DNA from: Cerrena zonata
Taxonomy: Eukaryota; Basidiomycota; Agaricomycetes; Polyporales; Cerrenaceae
NCBI GenBank assembly: GCA_038087015.1
Contig: JASBNA010000004.1
Location: 310,001 to 374,000, forward strand
Direction of reading: 5' to 3'
Length of the DNA stretch: 64,000 nt
Below the pieces are notes generated by a model. The model was given only the letters and a program-made list of their open reading frames with translations, ran no database searches and was not told the DNA's origin. A program made the position numbers and the translations under genes. Shown piece after piece: positions 1 to 13,200 of the stretch (within the stretch, counting starts at the first letter, position 1; each line of letters begins with the position of its first letter).

Positions 1-811
1 TCCTTCACACATCTCGAGCGAGACGCTTCCTTAAACCAACGAAGAAGGTCGGGGTTCGGCACTTTAACTTCTCCCGCAGATTCAAGCATACGGCTCGTCG
101 GTCGTTCGGTGGACTCGGAACCATCTCAAAAACTTGGTATATAAATGCGGATGACAGGTCTTCCGATCGCAACAGGTTCTATGAAACTTTATGAAGCTCT
201 GAGCTAATATCAATAGAGTTCCACGGGTACGAAGCTATACGAAGACGTGCCTCGTTGCCTGCCTGTATTCACTGAAGGCTATTTCGCTCCCATCGTAATA
301 TGTGCGATGCCGCTCAGGAGTGGAAATCTAATCTTCTTCGTAGAAGACCGCAGTCAATGCTAGAGGAACAGGCAAACTCTAGTATTTAGTCACAAGACAG
401 CAATGAAACAACGCGTTCTGACAAGGTTCTGTTGGCAATAATCTTGGTTGTCGTATCCATTACGCCTCTGCTCAGATGGCCGTATCCTCGGGCGAACGAT
501 CTGATGTTCCAGGCAAGATAATGATCAGATTATCGCTGTCTCCACTGCTACGTATTGCGGAAATCTACACGCAGTTGTTGCTGAACATCCCATACGATTC
601 GAAATGCTACGATTCAGGACATAATGATACTCTCAATCATGACACGATGCCCGTTTCGCTTCCCGTCACTGGCGCAGATGATTTGACATCCAAGGACCGC
701 TAGAAACTCCGGGCGAGAAACTTCCGCCTTGAATCGCCGAGAAAGTATGCAGCTGGGTATCGGAGGTTTCTGAACGAAGGGGATCGCTGTCTTGAGAATC
801 TAGACTCCTGA
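1..811. other. No gene recognised
   Basis: This stretch lies beyond the 3' end of the aspartic protease gene. The only open frame of note is a 75-codon frame on the plus strand at 476-703, with no recognisable motif and no convincing splice partners. The minus-strand frame entering from the right at 700-996 is the protease's last exon read in a neighbouring frame. I see no RNA gene or repeat here. Confidence 0.5.
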
Positions 812-2483
812 CTAACGCGTGTCACCATCTTTGGGGCCTGATCGAGACGCTGACTTTTCCAATAACTTTCGGTGGACCGATATTTGAAAGGGTCGAGCTT
901 TCCTGAATTCCTTCTCTGCGTCTTCTGGGGTGGTCGTTGCCACCATGCGGACGAAAGGAGTGTTGGCGTTTTGGGAAGTTTCATCTCCGAAGTCAAATCT
1001 AGGGAAGGTTGTATTGAGTTTTACTACTCAATTGAAGATATTCTAAATTGAACTAACGCGGCGTAGGTATTCTTGATGAATGGGACACCCATTATACCAT
1101 CGAAGAATTGACTTCTACCACTGATTCCTCTTGAGACCGAAGAGTCAGAGTGGGTTAAAGCGAATAGTGAAACGTGCATACCTGAAGGTAGCTTGACATT
1201 CTGTCTTATTTCCAACATTAACCACCCTGGTGAGATCAAGTGGATGTATAGGGAAATCCTTGCCTCTGCCAAATGACCTCGTTAGAGCTTATATTCAAAA
1301 AATGTCACCCAATGGCATGCACGAACCCAAATGTGAACTGCAATTGTGTGAAGTTCTCACAGGGTACTGTCCACAACGCATCGTCCAATTTAGCACCTGG
1401 GATACTGCTATAGATAAAATCCACAGCCGCCTCGGGGAGGATAGAGAAAGTGACACCCTGTATCTAATACTACTGAGAAACTCCCATTTATGACTGTATT
1501 TTGGGTATCGAACTTAAAGTCCTGTCCGTTGACACGCATCCCATCCATTTGACGGCCCATATAGGAAATTGAGCTAGCTGTCCAGAAGATTGACTTGAAG
1601 TAGTGAATAACTTCGGTTGGGAAGTGATATTCTTGTACCTTGGATCGAACTCGCCAATAGTAAATGCTCCATCCACAAGTCCATCGGGATCATCTTTACG
1701 ACCAAGAACCACAGTGAAGAAATTGGACAGCGTCTTGTTTTGAGCAAATAGATTCCCAAAGAATGTCAGACCGCGGTTGTCCTTGTCACCGAAGGCTGTT
1801 CGTGTATTATGGAGGATCGTAGATGACTGTTCAAAGCCGAGTCCCCATATTCCATGCATGCCCGCTTTGAAGAGAGATGAGAAATACTTTGTGTGCCGAG
1901 CATAGACGAGGGCTTTGTAACTGGCGATCAGTAAACATTCGGAATTGGGAGGATACACGTGCCTAACCTTGTGACTGTACTTGCATCGTGTCAATACCGA
2001 CCTCGGCAAATGATACATTTCCTTGCACAGTTCCACCGCTTGCAAATGATAGAGAGGTTGCTATTTTGGAGGTATTGCCAATGTGGAAGTCAGATGGAGG
2101 GACAATCCATAAATCTGTTCCGCCGGTGTCGAGTTGGACGGCAAGCGCTACAAGAGATAATCAACGTCTTGCAATTCAATGTACTAGAAAAGCTCTCACA
2201 TTTTCCATTGACGGAGATGTTTATTGAATACTTGGAACGTTTTCAGTATTTTCATTTCCAGTTGGACAGATTCGAAATCATAACTCACGAAAATCTCATT
2301 TTTATTGTCAAGATTTTCGTCCACTTTCGCGATCCGCTTGTCATAACCCCCAGATTTAATCACTCCGTGATACGGATATAAGTCGCCAACATGTTCCTGC
2401 AGAGAGAGACGCAAGCAGTGTCCCGAGTGACATAACAATGCAATCGCTAAAAGGAGAAAAGCCAGCATAGACATAGGGTCCAA
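812..2483 (-). CDS. Pepsin-like aspartic protease (family A1), frame broken
   Basis: A secreted A1 endopeptidase on the minus strand. The first exon starts at 2483 with a hydrophobic leader (LAFLLLAIALLC). After introns, the first catalytic motif DTGGTDLW is at about 2110-2135 and GIWGLGF near 1830-1850. The second catalytic DTG lies near 1456-1470 after MDGMRVNGQ. A later exon carries FPIHPLDLT (about 1230-1260), the next carries GVPFIKNTYAAL (about 1060-1090), and the last carries DFGDETSQNANTPF, ending at a stop at 812-814. The first introns splice cleanly in phase (for example donor after NKNEIF joining YSINISVNGK). The frame is broken three times by single bases at homopolymers: T-run 1548-1550, C-run 1456-1458, A-run 995-997 (plus strand). 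Because both catalytic aspartates and the flanking motifs survive, sequence error is as likely as pseudogenisation. Family call secure; exact exon ends approximate. Confidence 0.82.
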
Positions 2484-5400
2484 AGTGCGTGCCGATGAAG
2501 AAGGGGAACTCGACCCTTCGGTCCTGCAACGCCCACTTTTTGAGTCGACATCAAATTGATACGCTAGGGCTGCGACGTTGATGCTGGGATGGATAAGAAT
2601 GGAAAACTGGGCTCGAAGATCAGTTTTGATGTCGGAGCTAGAGCCGTGTTCAGTGTCTTAGAGACAGTATCGCGGAAAGGAACGACGAATACAAGAGAAG
2701 ACGTACCGCATAAAGGACATCGAACAGGGTTGTGTTGTTAGTGTGTATGATAATCAGAAAATATGATCGTTGAGCATCACAGGTGTTCAAACCATCACCA
2801 TCTCGCAGGGTTCTCCGGTGGCTCCACCACTGAAAGGGGTGTCAGCTACTTCTGTCCTCGAGGTTTGAACAAGGCGGCCATCTGTGAACGAAACAGTGAA
2901 TGGTGGCTTGGAATAAACGACGAACTGTTCTGTGATCAATGTATCTCTCTTTGGGCGTTCGTACTAAGGGTAACCGGTACGAGCGGGCGAAGCACCAAGT
3001 GACCAAGTTCCGTTCGCCAACATTCCAAAGGCGAAACCAAAAGTTCAGAACAGGATCTCTATCAACCAAAAGAAGAAATGTGACAACAGAACTCAGGATC
3101 AAACATCCGAACCTGATGACGCGACCAGTGAACTGGCCCTTTTTGCACGAAAGTGATGATGGCAATGGATGTGGCAGATTGCCATTGATAGCATCCGAAC
3201 ACTGGGAGAGCTGGAAGCAAATATAACCTAAAGCAGCCCTAGCTCGACCAGCCGAAACGCCGCCACCCCGCTCAGTGGGGAATGTGTGGGGAAAACGCGA
3301 GAGAGTTACAGCAGCCAAGAGCTGTCTATCAGGTCCAAAGTTTGACGAGAACTCTTTTGGTTATTTGATTGCGGGGCCAGGATGACCAGATCGAGTTGAG
3401 GAGATCTGGCAAAGGTAATAGTCTGATTGTATGGGTTTACGTACTTCCCTCTCTGGGCGACGGAACAGAATGGGTGGCTCGGGATGATATGCACTTTTGG
3501 GGAGAAAGACCCCCACCGGCTAGGGTGTATGCATGGAAGGTGGAGTACGAGTTCATTAAGCTCTATTTGCGAAGCGTAGAAGTCTGGACTGGGGTTCCCC
3601 TTGTCGGGGAAGGTACATGGACCACCCAAAGTGATATCGGTTATAATAGATATCGAACACGCATACAATGTAGACGGGTATAGTCGGCGTGATCAATCTG
3701 CGGGGAAACTAAGCGTGTGTGGGACACCTGATTCTTGGAATAGCGATGGGTATAAAGAATCGGTAGGCACGACGACTCGTGTGGTCGGTTCTTGGCGTAG
3801 GTGCTACATACCGACTGTTTTCCGCATGCACGAAGACGAACCTCTCCTCGAGCATAGGGCTCACTAATATCCCAGCACAAGCGATATGTGAAGAACACCT
3901 TGTTAATATAGTAGTTTTGTCAAAAGTACGTCAAAATGGGATAAATATGGCAGAGAAGGAGAATGTACCCCTATTTTGAAGGGGCGTTGGCCAGAAGGTT
4001 AAACCTGCGTTCGAAGTTCGAAGCACTGGCAATGTATCGAGGAAGTAGTATTTTTCAACTACCTAAAGTTGGAGTGAGGGAGGGTAAGTTCGGATGAAGT
4101 AGAAATGAACACCTGGAAGATGAGTTTACGCAATATAGAAAGCCCGTGAAGCGAATGAACGATCGGGGACCACACCACTATACCTGATCTCGACACGATC
4201 TTCCCGATCACCCTTCAATGCATCCTCAACGCGTATTGTACTTTAACATGTAGATAAAAACCCCGGTATCACGATAAGTGCCACCCCCTAGTCCACCTAG
4301 TGAAACGTTTGCCCTTGGTAAAGACACGCTTAAACTATAATTAAAATTAAAACCGCGGTTTTTAGTGCACTCTTGCGAATTAAAATAACTGGCCTTTCCG
4401 TTCGGTGTTTCAAAAGGTGCCTTCTTGAGTTCCCGGATTGTGGAGGCACTAAAACACCAAAGTAAATTGCCTGCGCAGACTATCATCCGGGATTCTGTAA
4501 ACCCGACATATTCTATACTCCCCACTTGTCCGAGTCTTGAACAGGTCATCCGACCAACGATGAAAAACACGCCTTCTTCCAATTGGCAGACTCCCAAATC
4601 CTAGGCCTTCGGGCTCGTCATACTGTACATCAACAGATTTGCAAGAACCATCCCGATGTCGCATGACCACATACCCGACCAACGATTGGCTCCAAACCAA
4701 AAATAACCGACATATCCGGCCTTGCATGTTCATGTTCTCGACCCATTGGCTACGCCACACTCGTCCGTCCGTTGAGCGTGATCGGAACATAAACCCAACA
4801 TACTTACTTACTATACAACTCGTTTGCTTTGATCCGTTATCTTTGCACATGACCTGTTGAAAGGCGACTGGTGTGTGTCTAAGTATGGGATTGTAAGATG
4901 TGATTCCCCGTAAACCCGGGCGATACGCTCGGACTTACTAGGGGATATGTTGAGCTTTTATTCGGCTCGTGGTCTACAAGCGAGCACGTTCGAAAATGTT
5001 TTTTGATAGGGAGTGCTGCTATATCCTCGGCATGCATTATCAAGACGTCGGAGTGTGAAGTGGATATTGCGGCAATAGTGGAAACCGAGGATTAAGAAAT
5101 AGGAAATTGACCTGAACATACCCACACCACGAGACCCACCCTGGCACGCAAAAAAACACACAGAAACGCCAGATGACACGCCCAGACACTTTCACGACTC
5201 TCTCGGCCCATAGTATTGCGATGACGATGACATCATAAGTTACATTGCAAGGCATTATACGCCGGCGAGAAGAGAGAGAAGTTTCTTTTTCTCGCGCTCT
5301 CGCTTGGTTCGGCGTACTTGACCCGAATGATTTGCGTCCAGCGTACATAAGCCTCGGATAGACGATAGACGATGGATGAATAGCCTCCATGATGTATTGT

Positions 5401-6760
5401 AATTCCTGTCCTCATTCTACTTTCCCAATCAGAAATAATCAGAAATAAATGGGGATGAAAAATCCCGAGGGGATCGAAATGATGATGATAGCGAAAATAC
5501 CGGACATTCGCATATGTATGTCTGATTTATCTCCTCGGCTGTAATAAAAATGTGTCATGGAGAATTGTTATGAGGCTTGATAAGACCTCTCTTGGCTTAC
5601 CTTTTGGCTGGTTTAGCGTTTCGTTCTACTCCGCAGTTCCTCGGCGACCCTACTTCCCAATCAGGCCCCATGTTTGTAAGGAAAAGTGAAGTCTGCGCTA
5701 AAATGTGGTTTGAGTGACAAGGGTGATCCGGGGGAAAGGCAATAAATGAGAAAAAATAAACCGAATAGTCCCTGAGCTCGGACTGAGCACACTACGGGAG
5801 GGTGTGTTTCCGGGGATAACGACTCTTCATGGAGCTCAGGTGGGTCCTAGTGTTCATGCTGTGGCGCTGTATGTAGCGAGGCACAACTGATCAAGACTGT
5901 ACCTAGCAAGAGTCCAGCAAAGCCACTGAAAGATGTCTCTAGTTTATTAGTAGAGATTAGATCCCAAAAAGCACGTCATCACACGCGTCGCGTCCAGACG
6001 GACTTATTCAATCGTGTGTTGGTGATATTTTTAGTGACGCGGGAGGGACAGAAATAGGACTTTTTGGTGAAGACTGCACGGCACGAGTCTTCCGAATTGT
6101 CGAAGGTGATAACGACAAGTCGCTCTGGACGGGGGTAGCTTCCATAGGAGCCGGGCCAAGGTATATGTGCGAGGATTCTCCTTGTCCAGGATGTGCGAAG
6201 ATCTTTGAGTATGGGTATTCTTACGACACCTTGTAACATCCAGGGGGATCTGGTGTTCTGGTTTGAAGGTAAATGCTAAACCCTGGAAAACGAAACCATG
6301 AAGGTTTAGTAGCAGAAAGGTACTCGTAAGCCATGACACACCAAAGCCATAATCAGGGTTGTAACCGAGACGGAAATTGAAGTGAGTACCTATGACCTCA
6401 TGAAAACGGAAGTAAACTACAACCTATCGATGGTGTTCCGCAACCTCATTGTCTTGGGTTGCCTAGGAGGTGATAAAACATTTGAGGCAGGGCGTGCCTT
6501 TCGATGACCAACGAGGATCCGGTTATTATCTCATTGAATAATAAGTATCGGAGCCTGCCGCGATACTCGGAATGTGAATACTTCCTAATATGGATGATTC
6601 CCGCCCTGATCTGGCATCTTGCTCGCTTGAGTTGCTTAGATCAACCGATCTCGATCACTCCGAAGCGTCGTGAGTGAAGCAAAGACCCCCACGTACTTTT
6701 TTGTATATATCGTTATACCAGCGGATTGCTATCTGGTGGAATATGGTTCAGTGGGGAGGA
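2484..6760. other. Gene-poor stretch, no gene recognised
   Basis: About 4.3 kb upstream of the protease. Open frames of 95-158 codons occur on both strands (2842-3318 minus, 3306-3668 minus, 4226-4597 minus, 4449-4850 minus). None carries a motif I can name and I could not join them through in-phase splice sites. The minus-strand frames at 3306-3668 and 4449-4850 have protein-like composition and could be decayed or intron-rich genes, but I cannot support a call. No tRNA or clear repeat was seen. Confidence 0.4.
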
Positions 6761-6779
6761 TTCAATTGGTCTGATGAAC

Positions 6780-8106
6780 TCTAAAACGAAGCGAAAGGAT
6801 GAAGGTGTCGGGCCGGCGGAAGGGAGAGATCATCATTTCAGGTAAATGGTGAGAAATGGGATATATGGGAGAAACGAGGGAAAGGAACAAGAAGCACGCA
6901 CAGCTTACGGAGAGGGAACATGGAGACGTCATGGACTCGTGGATCAGGCGGTTAGGGCAAACAACAAGGACAAGCAAGGCGCATTTGAGCGAAAGCAGCT
7001 AGTGGTCCCGGTGACAAGGCAGGTGGTGCGAGAGAATAGCCTGCGCAGAGAAAAAGAAGAGCAAGAGATTCACAGGCTGCATCTGGACCACAGCTGCAGA
7101 GAGGGTGCTGGCAGGGGATGGCCAAAGAAGGAGGGGACGATGATGACGATGAGGGTTGGGCTGGGGAGGCGCCCTTGTGTGATGGGAGGAGGTGCCCTGA
7201 GATTTCATCGGATGGTAGGATGGGAAATGAACGCGAGAAGCGACGGGGAGAGAAGGTCTAGCCTGGACGCAAGAGGTCGGTTTGAATGGACGTCTGGCAG
7301 CTGGGGTCACCGCGAGGGCGAACTGAATGGATCACAAGAGCACAGAGCACAGAGCCGGGCGCCATGCGAGGCTGCTCACAGTCGGCGTGTCTGCAGAAGA
7401 GGAGGCGAGGAGGGGGACGCGAGGGCGGGAACGCGCTGATGCCCAAACAGGTTCCCTGGGCCAGCCTTTCCCAACCCGGACGCGCAATCTCGATAAGATT
7501 TGGAGTTGGCTACCGGATTCCTGGGGCTGCAAATGTAGCAGGAGTGCTAGTGACCGTCGAGGCCCTGGCGTCGTCGTCAAGACGCGATTCACCTCGGATC
7601 GTCTGACCACCGTAGTCTGACCAGACATACTAAGTTGGAATACATACCTTCTGGACAAGACGAGAACTGAAGACAGACCCGAGTTGTTAGAACAGGTTAG
7701 AACCCTCCCAGGAGTGCAGGCTCTTGCCGATAATCGCAGGTCCCGCCGCCATCGCAAAAGCGTCTTGGACAAGAACTGAATACATCGTTGGCCCGCTGAG
7801 TTTGCGCTGCATCTTGCAATTGGGCTCCCGACTGGCCGTATTCAATCCGCTCATTGATATATCGACCCAGAAAGGGCTCTCGGCACCCATTGGCCAGCTC
7901 TCCTCCTCCTTTCCTTTCTTCCTTCTCACCCTCCCTGTCCCCCCTCCTCCTTCCACCCGCGCGCTCCTCTCTCGTATTTAGTTCCCTCCTCGTGCTCCTG
8001 TCATTTCCCCTCCCTCCGGCCCCAGGGTGGCATCCCTCTACGATCTGTCTCGTCCAATTAATACATTCCTTTCCCTTCCTTCTCCCATCCGTCCCCCGCA
8101 ACTACC
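6780..8106 (+). promoter_or_regulatory. 5' flank of the WOPR gene: purine-rich block, then CT-rich promoter
   Basis: From about 6780 to 7290 the plus strand is strongly purine-rich (runs such as GGAGAGAGAAGG). From about 7900 to 8100 it switches to pyrimidine-rich (CTCCTCCTTTCCTTTCTTCC and similar), ending directly at the start codon at 8107. CT-rich tracts just upstream of the start are common at highly regulated fungal genes. Open frames of up to 197 codons in the purine-rich block (6846-7439) consist mostly of R, G and E and look like compositional artefacts. That this is a long regulatory region is inferred from its position before a master-regulator-type gene. Confidence 0.45.
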
Positions 8107-10272
8107 ATGCAGCCTCCCACTCTGACCGACGTCCATGTCCGCACCACAGAGGATGCCCACAAGCTCTTCTACGCCGTCGAACTCGGCAAGCTGCCCAAGA
8201 TCGAAAAGAGACTCGACGCACATGAGCGTGCGGCACTGCGTCCCGGCAACGTCTATGTTTGGGAGGAAAAGCCTCCGAACGCAGACAATTATGCCGTCAC
8301 GATGGAGAGGTTTACTGAGGGAAAGGCTTGGACTCCGTCGCGAGTGAGGTACGCACCCACCCCGCCATCTGTTGCCCCGATCGCTGCTAACCACTCCCCA
8401 GAGATGTATGTATGCTGCTGAAACGGTGCATCTGGGACCATGACTAACGTTTACGATAGGACTTCCTCATGTACTACGAGAAGCCTGCAAAGAAGAAAGG
8501 CAAGAGCGACAAGGATGACACAACCCCCAGGTACGCTTTACCTCACGGATGTCATTTAGCGTTGCCGACGCCGCCTTCTCACAGATCGATGGAGGACCAT
8601 GTCGTTCGTGACGGCGAGCGGGATACGTTTGTGAAGCTGACCTACTCTGCATACCGCTCGGACGACGGCTCCGAGGTCTCCTCATCAAGCGCGACCTCGA
8701 CAGCGCCATATGCCAAAGGACTAGACAAGGAGGCGAAGAAGCCTCGAAAATGGCACCTCAGTAAGTTGCCGTCTCTCGCCTGCTTCTCATTACGCCCTGG
8801 GCCCCATCGCCTCTGCATTCCCCGCATCTCCCACATGGCTTTGCGTTTTTGGATTTCGTAACTGCTTATTTTCCTATTTCAACTCGGATCCATGCTGTGA
8901 CGTCTGATATCGACTGACACCTCTGCTTCTGCTAACCTTGTTGCTTGTCTTCTCCAGACGCGTACTTTACAAAACACACAGAGGGCCAACTTCAGACATT
9001 AGATGACATCCCTCTCCTCAGAGACCTCGCCGTTCCCGACGGCCTTTACAGAACCGCTCGCGCAGTGCCCAAAAATACTAAAAAGGGTGGCGACGCCAAA
9101 GATAACGTCAACGAGCGGGGAACGGGGAAGCCCGCGGGATCAAGCACGCAAAAGGAAAGGATTTACGCTGCCTTTCCATCTAGTCACCCTTCCACTCGTC
9201 CGGGGCAACAGACGTATCATCAACATCAGCCTTACAACCCTGCTCAGGGCATTGTTCCGTATTCACAACCGTTGTTGGATACGGATGTGAAGATGGCTTC
9301 TGCCAGCTCAAGCGGGCCGAGTTCTGGGGTTTCCCTCGTCTCCCCGCATTACCCTTCATCTGCTTCGACTCACATATCTCCATCTGCGTACGTCCCGACT
9401 GATACTGAGATGGCTTATGCCCAAGCTAGTTCGGGATATCCGAACTATGCTTCTTATAGCTCCCATTTGACATCCCAACAACTGAGTCAGCATCAACAGA
9501 GCGAGCTCTATGCTACCAACGGTGTACAGCATACTCCTTCATATGATGAGCTAGCTAGAGACGGTCGTAACAACGCGGGATCTGGGTATGGTTCATCTGA
9601 AGCCTCACCCTCGCCGATGTCAGAATATTCCACGCTTTCCTGGCAACATCACCAGTCTAGTCATAATCCCCACCATTACCCTCATCTCCCTCAGCTCTCT
9701 GATTCGCATATCCACGAGCCTTTCCCTCAACATCCTAGTGCTTCTCAGTCACACCTGCATCTCCATGTCAACGTGCACTCTCATCCTCAGTCTCATACAC
9801 CCGCCTTATCAGAAGCTTCTCACAGTTCCAGTTCGAGCTCTCCATACTCTATTTCTATCCCTATGAGCGGAGTCGCTCGTATGGTCGAAGAGAGGAGGAT
9901 TTGACTGCATATGTCCCTGCCCCGCCTCCAATCGTCGTCGATGAGAATCCGCCATACAACATCGACGATCCTGAGCATCCTAATACCGCCGCTAGTTCAT
10001 TTGAACCTCTTACTCATCCACACCATCCCTTCGATAGTGCTGGGTCTAGCCCTCATCAGCGGCCTACTCGTCGACGGAGGAGGCAATCGTATGCATCGGA
10101 TCAAGGAGACGATCACGCGAGCGAGAGTGGAAAAAGTCGAGGGAGTATTGGTGCCGACGAAGAAGGTGGTAGGTTGGCTCTGGCCCCGCTTTCGTCATTG
10201 CAGAGGAACCATCCGTATAGGAGAAGTCATGTGGATGATAAGGCGTTGAGGAGGCTGGATCCCATTCCTTAA
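8107..10272 (+). CDS. WOPR-domain (Gti1/Pac2 family) transcription factor, frame broken near the C-terminal third
   Basis: DNA-binding regulator of the Wor1/Ryp1/Sge1/Pac2 group, which controls morphological and developmental switching in fungi. WOPRa is in exon 1 (8107-8348): EDAHKLFYAVELGKLPKIEK, then RFTEGKAWTPSRVR. Exon 2 is a 4-nt micro-exon (8402-8405), exon 3 is 8460-8530 (DDFLMYYEK), exon 4 is 8585-8760 (WOPRb: FVKLTYSAYRSDDGS) and exon 5 starts at 8958 (KWHLNAYFTKHTEG across the junction). The phases of all five exons agree. A long Ser/His/Gln/Pro-rich tail follows, as in the family. The frame stops at 9902-9904, but the next frame continues directly with AYVPAPPPIVVDENPPYN to a stop at 10270-10272. 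One missing T in the T-run at 9900-9902 would explain this. As assembled, the protein is 479 residues. Identity is sure; where the protein ends is not. Confidence 0.9.
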
Positions 10273-13200
10273 TGCATCCAAACGCTGCTCGTCGCTCGTC
10301 GTCTCAAATTCAACTTCGACGATTGGCTCGCTTGTTGTTTGACACCGATCTCGACAGTTGACTGACTTGGTCTCCTTCTACTCAACACCTCGTCATCCCT
10401 ATGACCTACCTTCATCCCATGTCTTGCAACATATGACCGCTTCTTCCGAATGTTGAAGCATCCTTCAGCATGTCATGCCGTCATCCCGATGCATTCTTAT
10501 GGTCTGGACAGGTCCTCTACGTACATTTGGACACTTAGGCACCCCAGATCTCGCACAACGCCGAATCCGAGAGCCTTTTCGAACGCTTATAGGGCTATAA
10601 GCCTCGACCCCCAAGCGTTGTCACTTTTATCACAAACATTTGCTGCCACGATATATCGGTACACGCATTCACGAGCGGACGCAGCGGGAGTCCCTTTCTC
10701 GTTTACAGAATCGTGAACCTGGCTGGTCTTCATGGATCCAATGTCTTCTGCGACTATGGAGCCATGGGAATCGACCAAAAATCTCTATGCCGGAGTTGAG
10801 CTATTCTCCACCGGCGAGGGTTTTCTTTCCCTTTCCCTCCCTCGTTCGAATTCGACTGACGCCCAGCTTGAACTGTATCACTACATTGCCTATTTCCCTT
10901 TTTCTCTGAACCCACAACTGTGTAACTTGCCTTCTCTCTACTCACGACCATTTATACACATCACCATCTATCACAACCACAAATCTCGCATAAATTTCGA
11001 TCGATATACCGACGGACAATACGGAATGGTGGACACTGGACAGCCGGACATCGAACAGAAACCCGCGTGGAAACATTGCAATCACACCTCGAATTCTTTT
11101 TCATCACCTTCTCTCACTTTTTCTTTTTCTGTTCGACTGTCTCACTTCTCACTTCCTGCCCTTGCTAAGCGAAAGCTTAAAAAGTAAACATCCTCCCCCC
11201 CTACCTAACTCTGTTTGGACGCGTTCGCCAAGCTGGCTTCCCTATCGTCCACTCTATACTTGATATCAAGCAGGACCAGCTGCGGCTTCGATTCGAGCAC
11301 CGGGTACAACATTTCGCTCCATCCATCACTGCACAGTGCCATTCGTCCCTTCGCCTAGCATTTCAGCCAAACTGCCATCATGATATGTTCGGAATCCTCC
11401 CCCAGTACCCTTCTTTCCAGGGCCGCGTCCTTTATTCTTCCAACCCACTCCGTCCATCGCATCGCTCCGCGTTGGATAATCAGACTCGGTACGGACTGAA
11501 GGGGGAAAGAAAACCCATTTATTCTGTTCTTAGCCTCGGTTTTCCTTCTCTTGGCTTTTAACGCTTGCGTTTGTGGGCCAGTCGTGAGAAGTGGGTTACA
11601 ATTTCTAGAGATGAATCAATATGCTGATGCTTCGCGGGAGAGTTGCCCATATACGTTCAGGGTGGCTTGGTCAGTGATTGGTCATTTGGTCCCATTTCAT
11701 ATCCCTCGTGTTTTCGTCTGTTCATTTCTAACTTCGTTCTCTTTCATGTGTTCTTTGCTCTTCTCTTCTCTTCTGGTTGCTCCACCGTCCCTCCCATGCA
11801 TTGCCGTCATACACATCGTTTTCTTCTTGGTCTTGTTGCATATAGCATTATCTCTCACACATACACATCATACATCATCGATTCCTTCATCACCCCATTC
11901 CCAGTCCCACCATTGTCGTTCTGTGTTTTTCTTTCTTGACAGCTTTTCTTACTTGAATTGTACATTGTTCTATTCTATCGTATCTTGCCAGACTAAGTTC
12001 GAACCATCTCATTGACCTATTTCTCGTATTCCCATAGGCTATGCTATATACCTTCCCCTCCATCCCCATTCCCCCATCCCCACTTCGCATATCTCAATAT
12101 CTCGGCTCCCTTGTAACATTTTAGCGCACATCCTCTTCTATCGCATCTTCCTACCCTGTCCCTTTCCTTACTTCTAACTCGGACGCTTACTTCGCAAGTT
12201 GAATTTTCCTCTCAGGGTAATTAAAGCATAAGCATTAGTATATGCATTGTACCACCAGTATATCATTATCAACCCATCCCCATCATCCATCATCCGCTGT
12301 AAAACGGAGTTATGACTCCACAGGAAAGAATATAGCCTATAGTTCCTTAGGGAGGAAGGTATATAATATATTCCGGTCGAGATCCCCGAGAAGGAACGAT
12401 AAGATCGGGTGCACCTTTCCCGGCGGTTCCGTTGCCTGACAGTCACGATGAGATTTGGAGCATGTGAGATGCGCGGTCTGATTCTGAAAGGTCTCTGAAT
12501 AAGCTACGGATCCAATCTCACACATCCATCATTCAGCGATGCGATGTCTTTCTGGGAATGGAGATTGGGCTGCGCCCAATAGCTAGTCTGCCGACTATGG
12601 CAAGACAGCGACATCTCGTTCGCGAATTGATTGAATTGGTGTAGCTTCTTCCTTAAACGAAACTTGACCTTGGGTAATCCTTACGTGAAAACTTGTCCTG
12701 AGTGGATGGAGGTTTGCTCGAGTGTATTGACCCAGAGATACAGTACCGGAGGGTACGTCGCTTCCGATTTATTGGTCGCCCCGTTTATTTCGCTGTTTCC
12801 TTGCGTGCGCCCACCCAGATTGATTATTATATTACACTGGGCCTAGTACCCCAGTGCATAATGTGTATAGGACCATCGCGGGTCCTGCTGCTCCACAAAA
12901 TCGAGGAAATTGGTGTCCCTTTATTGGGGTACCTTGCCCTTGGCAAAACCGGTTTTCATACCTCATGACACCAAAATAACCCCAGATCGGCATTCAATGA
13001 TACTTTGTTAGATAATAGATTCGATGGAGGAGGGGGAACGCGGACTACGCGGGGTGTCCCCCGTTTGATGACGAGAGGAAGGACGCATGGCTCGGAGTCG
13101 GGAAAGCTAATTTTGACGGGTATAGTAGGAAGAAGGAACGAAACATGTCTTGGGACTAAACCACCCCGGAATCCCGAATGCTGGGCTGAGTCCGAATCGT

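Noticed and set aside
812..2483. Calling the aspartic protease a pseudogene
   Set aside because: All three breaks are single bases in homopolymers while catalytic motifs and splice sites are intact. Sequence error is at least as likely.
6846..7439. 197-codon open frame upstream of the WOPR gene
   Set aside because: Composition is dominated by R, G and E from a purine-rich strand, with no domain. Overlapping frames on both strands are equally open, as expected from base bias.
10732..12015. Open frames in the T/C-rich region after the WOPR gene
   Set aside because: Low-complexity, hydrophobic translations produced by base composition. More likely 3' untranslated or spacer sequence.
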